Positions 58,773-64,000 of a stretch of DNA of 64,000 nucleotides are shown piece by piece. The DNA is from Bin87 sp965204905 (GTDB lineage Bacteria; Chloroflexota; Dehalococcoidia; Lucifugimonadales; UBA3495): NCBI GenBank assembly GCA_965204905.1, contig OZ242042.1, positions 2,604,001 to 2,668,000 of the forward strand, given 5' to 3'. The position numbers and the translations under genes were made by a program. The notes beneath the pieces were generated by a model. That model saw only the letters and a program-made list of their open reading frames with translations, did no database searches and was not told where the DNA came from. Each line of letters begins with the position of its first letter. The first letter of the stretch is position 1.

Positions 58773-60050
58773 TTGGGTAGTTTGCTTGAATCAATCGCCG
58801 GCGGCGCGACTCCCAGCCGCAACGACGAATCGCTTTACGCCGATGACCATGACGGCGTGCGCTTTTTCCGTATCCTGAACGTTGCTGATGGCGAGATTAT
58901 TGACCGGGATTTGAAGTACGTCACGTCCGATGTTCACAACGGCTTGCTGGAACGCTCGCAATTGGACGCCGGCGACGTGCTGATGACCATTACCGGACGT
59001 GTCGGTTCGGCGGCGGTAGTTTGCCAAGAGCATTTGCCGGCCAACATCAACCAGCACATCGCCCGACTGCGAGTGAACCTGAAACGCTGCCGGCCCGAGT
59101 TTCTCAGCGAATGGCTGAACTGCCCCGCCGGATTGGAGCTATCCAACCGCTACGTGTCGGGCGGAACGCGAGCCGCGCTTGACTACGGCGCAATCCGCAG
59201 TCTCCGAATGCCCCTGCCGTCGCTGACGGTACAGGATGCTTTGGTCGATGCAATGGACGCAGCGCGTGCGGAACGTAATGCGAAACTGGCAGAGGCCGAC
59301 GCGCTGTTAGCAGGGATGGATAATTTCGTTATCCAAACTGTCGGCGTAACCCGCCCATCTAGCCCACGGAGCACTTTTGCCCTGCAAACCAAAGACCTTA
59401 CCGATGCCATCAACCCTGTTCGCTACCAAAGTTGGCAGATCGAAAAGAATTTCCCGTTTGGTAGTACAGTCAGCGTTGCAGGTTCTTTAATTGGGAGCAA
59501 ATTCTCACCATCGAAGGATGCGCCGGAAGAGCGATTTGACTGGATCCGCATTGACGACCTGCCCAACCAGCCCTGGGAAATAGAGAAGGTCCGAACAGAG
59601 GACGGCAGCGATATTACGGGCGCTCTATTTGAGGTTCAGGAGAACGATATTCTCATCGCCAGGTTAGGCCCGACCATCCTCAATGCGAAATTCGTCCTCT
59701 GCCCGAAGTTGTCAAGGCGCACGGTAGCTTCAGGCGAATTTTTGGTTCTGCGCTGTAACCGGAATTACCAACCGGAAGCGGTGCTCTGGCTATTGAGAAC
59801 GGCTATGTACCGCGAGATGATGTATCTACGAAGTCGCGGCGCAACACCGAGCCGATTCCGGTTGAACGGCGATGACCTTATGAGTATCCCATTCCCTGAA
59901 TTGGACAATGCGATGCAGACCGCGATTGTCGAAGAGGTTCGTAGGCGGCGGGATGCAGCGCGGCGGCGGCGTGGTGAGGCCGAAGCGGGTTGGGCGGCGG
60001 CGAAGCGGTGGTTTGAGATAGAATTGCTATCAAAGCCCAACGACCGTTAG
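58773..60050 (+). CDS. Type I/IIG specificity (HsdS) module, two target-recognition domains
   Basis: 425 aa if read from TTG 58773, but specificity-type sequence begins earlier (LKWGDAKGRLDTWFNHPRYT at about 58668-58727) in the same open frame, which contains no ATG, GTG or TTG after the in-frame stop at 58614. Two half-proteins are visible: TRD1 (SLLESIAGGATPSRNDES... to SLRMPLPSLTVQD) followed by a helical spacer (AARAERNAKLAEADALLA), and TRD2 (VSVAGSLIGSKFSPSKD... to SIPFPELDNAMQ) with a second helical spacer (VEEVRRRRDAARRRRGEAEAGWAA). It recognises a bipartite DNA site. Expression most likely depends on reading through from the methylase gene, by -1 frameshifting or because a base is missing in the T6 run. 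Confidence 0.83.
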   Translation: MGSLLESIAGGATPSRNDESLYADDHDGVRFFRILNVADGEIIDRDLKYVTSDVHNGLLERSQLDAGDVLMTITGRVGSAAVVCQEHLPANINQHIARLRVNLKRCRPEFLSEWLNCPAGLELSNRYVSGGTRAALDYGAIRSLRMPLPSLTVQDALVDAMDAARAERNAKLAEADALLAGMDNFVIQTVGVTRPSSPRSTFALQTKDLTDAINPVRYQSWQIEKNFPFGSTVSVAGSLIGSKFSPSKDAPEERFDWIRIDDLPNQPWEIEKVRTEDGSDITGALFEVQENDILIARLGPTILNAKFVLCPKLSRRTVASGEFLVLRCNRNYQPEAVLWLLRTAMYREMMYLRSRGATPSRFRLNGDDLMSIPFPELDNAMQTAIVEEVRRRRDAARRRRGEAEAGWAAAKRWFEIELLSKPNDR

Positions 60051-60060
60051 GAGGTGCAAA

Positions 60061-60549
60061 ATGCCAATCATTAGATTGACGGATGAAATGCGCGATGCCA
60101 TCACCAGCGCCTTGGGCAACGAGCTGGGACGCCGGATTAAATCGGGCCATGCGGTAGCAGTTTTCACTTACCAACGTGCCGAGACCGGCGAGCATGAATA
60201 TCGAGTCGAGTTCAGGCGGTCAGAGAATGCCAAAACCGTGGCTTCTTACCGAGGCCGCAGCAACGGAGCGAAAGCTGCTGAGAAGGTTACGCTCCGTCCT
60301 GAACATACGGACTGGACGGAGGCGCTGGCCGAGGGCATCTACATGGGGGACGAAATATGTACGTTGCGACACCTCCCCTCGGTGGGTGAAGATGGGCACG
60401 ACTTCCGCGTCGAGTTCACTCCACCAGGTTCCTCTGCCGTTTACCTTGGGCTGGAAGCCAAGGCCCTGCCGGGTCAAAGCGTCGTGATGAAGCGCGGAGA
60501 CCTGTACCCCGCGCCGGGACATCGGTTCAACCGCCTGTCCGCCAAATAG
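60061..60549 (+). CDS. Hypothetical protein in the restriction island
   Basis: 162 aa; ATG 60061 with a strong GGAGGTGCAAA. Starts IRLTDEMRDAITSALGNELGRRI, then a mixed alpha/beta middle (HEYRVEFRRSENAKTVASYRG) and a repeat-like second half (ALAEGIYMGDEICTLRHLPSVG, HDFRVEFTPPGSSAVYLGLEAKALPG). The two RVEF strands suggest an internally duplicated beta unit. No family recognised. It lies 10 nt after the specificity module, so it is in the same operon and may modulate the restriction enzyme. Confidence 0.65.
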   Translation: MPIIRLTDEMRDAITSALGNELGRRIKSGHAVAVFTYQRAETGEHEYRVEFRRSENAKTVASYRGRSNGAKAAEKVTLRPEHTDWTEALAEGIYMGDEICTLRHLPSVGEDGHDFRVEFTPPGSSAVYLGLEAKALPGQSVVMKRGDLYPAPGHRFNRLSAK

Positions 60550-60568
60550 TTCCCCATAGGAACTAATA

Positions 60569-60928
60569 ATGACCATTCTCACGCCGGCGCCATTGGATCG
60601 ACGCACCCGCAAAGAACGGGACAGACGTTATAAAACGTTGCACCTAAATCTCCTTCAGCAATGTACTCCCGGAGCGATCAACAGACCGCCTCCTGGAGAT
60701 GAACAGATTACCCTCCAAATGCGCGTCATGGCTGCCGAAGGTTATCTCCTAGAGGTAGAACCGGAGCGTTACGTGATAACCGAAAAGGGACTGGATTATC
60801 GCGACCGCTTGCAACGCCCGGCGTGGCGAAACTGGCTGTTGGACAACGTCCAGTGGATAGTCCCAACGATAGTAGCAGTCGCTTCTGTTATCACCGCGAT
60901 ATGCGCGGTTATCATCGGGGCCGGCTAA
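60569..60928 (+). CDS. Small membrane protein with a winged-helix-like domain
   Basis: 119 aa; ATG 60569 with AGGA upstream. Residues 1-80 are basic and helical, with QITLQMRVMAAEGYLLEVEPERYVITEKGLDYRDRL resembling the helix-wing part of a winged helix; a C-terminal transmembrane segment (about 90-118, WIVPTIVAVASVITAICAVIIG) anchors it. No match to a known regulator or effector. One TAAT separates it from the RNA ligase gene. Confidence 0.6.
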   Translation: MTILTPAPLDRRTRKERDRRYKTLHLNLLQQCTPGAINRPPPGDEQITLQMRVMAAEGYLLEVEPERYVITEKGLDYRDRLQRPAWRNWLLDNVQWIVPTIVAVASVITAICAVIIGAG

Positions 60929-60929
60929 T

Positions 60930-61610
60930 ATGACACAAACCGGCGATACAATTGCGGTAGCCAAGTACCCGCGCACGCCCTACTGCTCGCTGAGTCCCGC
61001 CATTGCGGACAGCGGGTACACGGCCGGCGTCCGCAACTTCGTCGGGAGCGAAATCGTCATCACCGAAAAGGTGGACGGTTCCAACGTGCTGCTGCATCGC
61101 GGTCAAGCCTACGCGCGTTCCGTGACCGGCGCGGGTCGGCACGGGTGGCTGGGTATGGTACGAAAGCACCACGCCTGGAAAACGTCCGACTATCCCGAGC
61201 TTCACTTTTACGGTGAAGATATCTACGGCCTCCATACCATCGCCTATGATCCGGTGCCGGAAAACCGAACCTACTACCTGTTCGCGGCGCTCCTTGGGGA
61301 CTGCTGGCTCAGCTGGGACTCAGTAACCCATTACGCGCGCGAACTGGATATGCCAACCGTACCTGTCCTTTACCGCGGGGACGTGAAAACCGCGTCGGAA
61401 CTGCGCCGGCTTGCCACTCGCCTGATGACGGAAAAGTCCGCGTTGGGGCCGGAGCGGGAGGGCATAGTAATCCGGCAAGCTGCATCATTCCCCACAGCGA
61501 AGTTTGACCAATCGGTGTGCAAGATGGTACGCGCCGGCCACGTCCAGGTTGACGCCGATCATTGGAGCCGGTACTGGCGCCCCTGTCGGTTGCTGGGCGC
61601 GACCGCCTGA
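60930..61610 (+). CDS. RNA ligase (T4 Rnl-like nucleotidyltransferase core)
   Basis: 226-aa single nucleotidyltransferase domain. Motif I ITEKVDGSN with the adenylated Lys47, motif III HFYGEDIYGLHTI (about 92-104), motif IV EGIVIRQA (about 174-181) and motif V VCKMVRAG (about 195-202, second Lys). ATP-dependent RNA ligases of this size seal nicked or broken RNA; next to restriction systems they have been linked to tRNA repair after anticodon-nuclease attack. ATG 60930 follows the preceding stop by 1 nt, so the four genes 56670-61610 form one operon. No polynucleotide kinase or RtcB is present in the window. Confidence 0.9.
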   Translation: MTQTGDTIAVAKYPRTPYCSLSPAIADSGYTAGVRNFVGSEIVITEKVDGSNVLLHRGQAYARSVTGAGRHGWLGMVRKHHAWKTSDYPELHFYGEDIYGLHTIAYDPVPENRTYYLFAALLGDCWLSWDSVTHYARELDMPTVPVLYRGDVKTASELRRLATRLMTEKSALGPEREGIVIRQAASFPTAKFDQSVCKMVRAGHVQVDADHWSRYWRPCRLLGATA

Positions 61611-61701
61611 ACGGTTCACCGTCACTCCCCGCACGCCTGGGTCAACATGGCATACTGCATGGCCTCGGTCGGTCGGCCTTTCTGGATATTAAGCCAGCCG
61701 G

Positions 61702-62223
61702 CTATACCACCTGCGCGCCCAAGATCTTACTGATGTGGCCCAGCGCCCAGCGGTGGGCTTCTCCGTCGAACGACGCCACGCACTCCTCCGGTATCTCCAC
61801 AGTGTAGTCGCGGTTGCGGGCGTCGGAGGTGGTGTGCATCACGCAGATGTCGGTGCAGACGCCGCAGATGATCACCTTGTCGGGATTGAGGGCGGCGAGC
61901 CGTTCCTCCAGGTCGGTGTTGAAAAACCCGCTGTAGCGGTTCTTGGGCACCACGTTGGAGTCGGTCACCCACTCAGACAGTTCGGGTATGACCTCCGGTT
62001 CCTCGGTGCCGATGACGCAATGCACCGGGAACATCTGGAACTCCAGGTCGTCGGGCAGGTGGTGATCGGAGATGAACAGGATTGTTGACCCCGATTCTGA
62101 CTCGCGTTGCAGCATCGTCCGCACCGGCTCGATGATGCTGCGGGAGTCGTCGCCGCAATAGAGGTTGTGCCCCGGCTCCAGGAACCCGCGCACCATATCG
62201 ACTACCAGGACTACGTTGGGCAT
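61702..62223 (-). CDS. Isochorismatase-like cysteine hydrolase
   Basis: 173 aa. Catalytic Asp in LVVDMVRGFLEPG (about 9), a Lys in the VPKNRYSGF segment (about 101), and nucleophile Cys in VIICGVCTDICVMHTTSDAR (about 130). The HPLE-type TLFISDHH and metal-ligating DHH segment point to the nicotinamidase-like subgroup, though a specific substrate (nicotinamide, isochorismate, carbamoyl compounds) is not fixed. ATG 62223 lies 6 nt after the GDYXXLXY gene. It is convergent with the RNA ligase gene across a 91-nt gap. Confidence 0.88.
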   Translation of the reverse strand: MPNVVLVVDMVRGFLEPGHNLYCGDDSRSIIEPVRTMLQRESESGSTILFISDHHLPDDLEFQMFPVHCVIGTEEPEVIPELSEWVTDSNVVPKNRYSGFFNTDLEERLAALNPDKVIICGVCTDICVMHTTSDARNRDYTVEIPEECVASFDGEAHRWALGHISKILGAQVV

Positions 62224-62229
62224 TTCGGT

Positions 62230-62799
62230 TCACCTCAATCGTTCGATCTCAGGATCAAAGGGCCGGCCGTCAACCAGCACCTGCTTGATTACCGCGTTGC
62301 CGGAGGCGCTCAGGGATACCACGACCTTTACATCCCGCGCATTCTCAACTATATGCCCCGTTCCCTCGGGAACAAAGAACGTGCCAATACCGAAATCGAG
62401 GCGACGGCGATCATTGACGCGGCCTCGAATGAAAACCTCTCCAGACAGGTCGCCGTCGCGAGGCAATGTGTGGACTGGACCCCTGATGTACGATGCGCCA
62501 TCCTCCCTGCTCAAAAGCAGATAGTAATCGGCGTGCCATACTTCCGGGCCGGGTCTGAGCACGACGTCAACGGTGTCGCCGATTTCAACACTGTCCCAAT
62601 TGTAAGGAAGCTCGGCAATCTCATAGTCCAGGATGGCATAGTCACCCTGCAATAGCGAGCGCGGGTCAACAGGGACGGTTTGCAGGATCACTTCCCGGCC
62701 TTGGGTCAACGCGACCTGCCGCACGGTAGCGAACACCACCAGGCCAATCACCTGGGCGGCCACCACTGCGAACAGCAGTATGGTCATCCGGCGGCTCAT
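62230..62799 (-). CDS. GDYXXLXY-domain membrane-associated protein
   Basis: 189 aa with one N-terminal membrane segment (MTILLFAVVAAQVIGLVVFATV) and the motif LLQGDYAILDYEI (about 50-62) that names the family. Further regions KVVVSLSASGNAVIKQVLVDG at the C-terminus. The family commonly lies next to DUF2157 proteins, as here (4-nt ATGA overlap with the upstream gene); its function is unknown. Confidence 0.88.
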   Translation of the reverse strand: MSRRMTILLFAVVAAQVIGLVVFATVRQVALTQGREVILQTVPVDPRSLLQGDYAILDYEIAELPYNWDSVEIGDTVDVVLRPGPEVWHADYYLLLSREDGASYIRGPVHTLPRDGDLSGEVFIRGRVNDRRRLDFGIGTFFVPEGTGHIVENARDVKVVVSLSASGNAVIKQVLVDGRPFDPEIERLR

Positions 62800-64000
62800 G
62801 ATGCGGCCTCGGATTCCCGTATGCGTCGCACCAGCCGCCGGCGCAGGTACTCCATGCCGAACCCGCCGGCCAGCAGGATGACGCCGGCCACGATGAACGC
62901 CACCGACTGCCCCAGCAGGCCCAACCCGAACTCAAAGTAGCGGGTGAACAGCGTTATCGCAAAGATGGGCACCGCGAGATTAATCAGATACGCCCGGTTC
63001 CAGCGATAACCCGCCGCGATCATTGCCAGCACGCCGGCCAGCATCACCAAGTTGAACACCCACCAGAGCCACTCGCCGCCGAAGGCCAGCCCCAGCCACA
63101 TCGCGCCCGCGATCAATCCCATCGCCGCGAAAGCCCCGGATTCCCACCAGGACAAATTGGACCCTGATCTCGATCTCCGCCAAACCGATACGCCGATCAA
63201 ACCAGCGCCGGCAAGCCCGAGAATCGCGACGACGAGCCAATACTCCACCGAAGCGTCCGATACTATGTATTCGCTACGATCAATTTCTTCCCAGGCTTCG
63301 TTGAACCCAAAAATGTAAATCGCGGCCGACACCACCAGCAGGCCGGCGATTTCGAGCAACCATGCGAAGCGTTCGATGGCGTCGAAACGGGCGTGGGCTC
63401 GACCTGCTGCGAACAAAAAGGCCCCCAAGATGAGGAAGCTCGGCACCAAAAGGCTGAGCACCACATCCTCCAAATCATGGACCCACTCTTGCGTCCGGAA
63501 CCCGGCGGCCGCCAGAAACAGAATGATGGACAAGCCGAAGAGCACTCTCGAACGGGTGATGTAAGCCAGAGGAATTACGCCCAGGAACCACATGGGCACC
63601 AATGTCGGATGGTTCACTTCCACGTGGTAGGTTTGGGCCACCAGGTGAATGGACGCGCCGAAAGCGATGGCGCCGAGCAGCAAAATCGCCGTGCCGATGC
63701 GCGGATAACCGAACCGGTATCCGACGAACCAGCCGATAATGTAGATAGCCGGCGTCCCCACCACCATCATCGCCAGTTTCGCCAGCTTGGGTATTTCCGT
63801 CCAGTTGGCGGCGATGAAAGCGATGATGCCCAGGCCGATCAGCGCCGCGCCCATGATGGCGATGACCGTGACCACGCGGTTGCCGATGGCGCTGCCGCCG
63901 TCTTCCGGGGAATCCGAGGCGTACCGGTTCCGTATCGCCTCGGCCTGCTCAGCGTTGATTATGCCGTCGGCCTCCCATTGCCGCGCTTCATCTAACAGCC
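62796..64000 (-). CDS. DUF2157-domain multispanning membrane protein (5' end cut by window edge)
   Basis: About 400 residues in the window. The N-terminal cytoplasmic DUF2157 region (LLDEARQWEADGIINAEQAE and on) is present but its start lies beyond 64000. About ten hydrophobic segments follow, including ALIGLGIIAFIAANWTEIPKLAKLAMM, the typical NW-containing DUF2157 motif, and YLGKRYP-like loops are absent. The gene overlaps the GDYXXLXY gene by 4 nt, and the isochorismatase-like gene follows. Role unknown. Confidence 0.88.
   Translation of the reverse strand, partial: LLDEARQWEADGIINAEQAEAIRNRYASDSPEDGGSAIGNRVVTVIAIMGAALIGLGIIAFIAANWTEIPKLAKLAMMVVGTPAIYIIGWFVGYRFGYPRIGTAILLLGAIAFGASIHLVAQTYHVEVNHPTLVPMWFLGVIPLAYITRSRVLFGLSIILFLAAAGFRTQEWVHDLEDVVLSLLVPSFLILGAFLFAAGRAHARFDAIERFAWLLEIAGLLVVSAAIYIFGFNEAWEEIDRSEYIVSDASVEYWLVVAILGLAGAGLIGVSVWRRSRSGSNLSWWESGAFAAMGLIAGAMWLGLAFGGEWLWWVFNLVMLAGVLAMIAAGYRWNRAYLINLAVPIFAITLFTRYFEFGLGLLGQSVAFIVAGVILLAGGFGMEYLRRRLVRRIRESEAAS

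Noticed and set aside
1..64000. tRNA, rRNA or transposase genes
   Set aside because: No TpsiC-arm or rRNA-like stretch and no DDE or serine recombinase recognised by reading; small RNAs could be missed without a search.

Overview
The window is a GC-rich bacterial chromosome segment that looks like Chloroflexota, most plausibly the Dehalococcoidia/SAR202 side. The pointers are a PyrR-type pyr operon (pyrR-pyrB-pyrC-carA-carB), a pyrF-DUF951-MFS operon, a threonine synthase-NIL-MoaD operon, one-polypeptide sensor kinase/response regulators, surface proteins with Thr-Pro linkers, many flavin- or FMN-linked oxidoreductases, frequent GTG/TTG starts, and many interspersed palindromic repeats. This placement is inference; no rRNA or tRNA gene was found.

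Layout. 1-5 kb: family-5 peptide/solute ABC transporter (SBP, permease B, permease C, SBP; minus strand), with one SBP frameshifted. 5-10.4 kb: small membrane protein, cupin, two tandem MFS paralogues and a Baeyer-Villiger-type monooxygenase. 10.4-15.7 kb: repeat-rich stretch with a HEPN-like ORF, SDR, LLM flavin oxidoreductase and DUF362 protein. 15.7-18 kb: Septu-like ATPase plus HNH pair, convergent with larC and larE (nickel-pincer cofactor) and a PD-(D/E)XK-like gene. 21.4-24.3 kb: VOC protein, then the overlapping pyrF-DUF951-MFS operon. 24.3-30.5 kb: surface protein, coiled-coil membrane protein, MFS, cobalamin-binding-like protein, flavin reductase. 30.7-33.6 kb: thrC-NIL-MoaD-RelA/SpoT-small ORF. 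33.7-37.3 kb: LysR regulator and an 824-aa hybrid kinase/response regulator. 38-44.5 kb: two secreted DUF11/FN3 surface proteins behind a structured leader. 44.6-46.3 kb: 7Fe ferredoxin, ornithine-cyclodeaminase-like enzyme, HEPN-like protein. 46.3-54 kb: pyr operon with a PyrR-binding RNA and attenuator. 54-56.5 kb: coiled-coil membrane protein and VWA protein. 56.7-61.6 kb: restriction-modification island ending in an RNA ligase. 61.7-64 kb: isochorismatase-like hydrolase, GDYXXLXY protein and DUF2157 protein (cut by the window end).

Three points stand out. (1) The restriction island encodes, in order, a PD-(D/E)XK nuclease domain, an N6-adenine methylase and a two-TRD specificity module. 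The methylase and specificity frames meet at a T TTT TTC heptamer one codon before the methylase stop, and the specificity frame has no ATG, GTG or TTG start at its true N-terminus. A -1 frameshift there would give a type IIG-like protein of about 1,126 aa. A separate one-base indel upstream (57,320-57,322) must also be resolved. Two unknown genes and an RNA ligase follow. (2) Interspersed repeats sit in frame inside at least four coding sequences (HEPN-like, LLM, LarC, MFS) and are read in different frames and orientations. (3) The pyr leader carries an exact PyrR-binding loop consensus followed by an intrinsic terminator.
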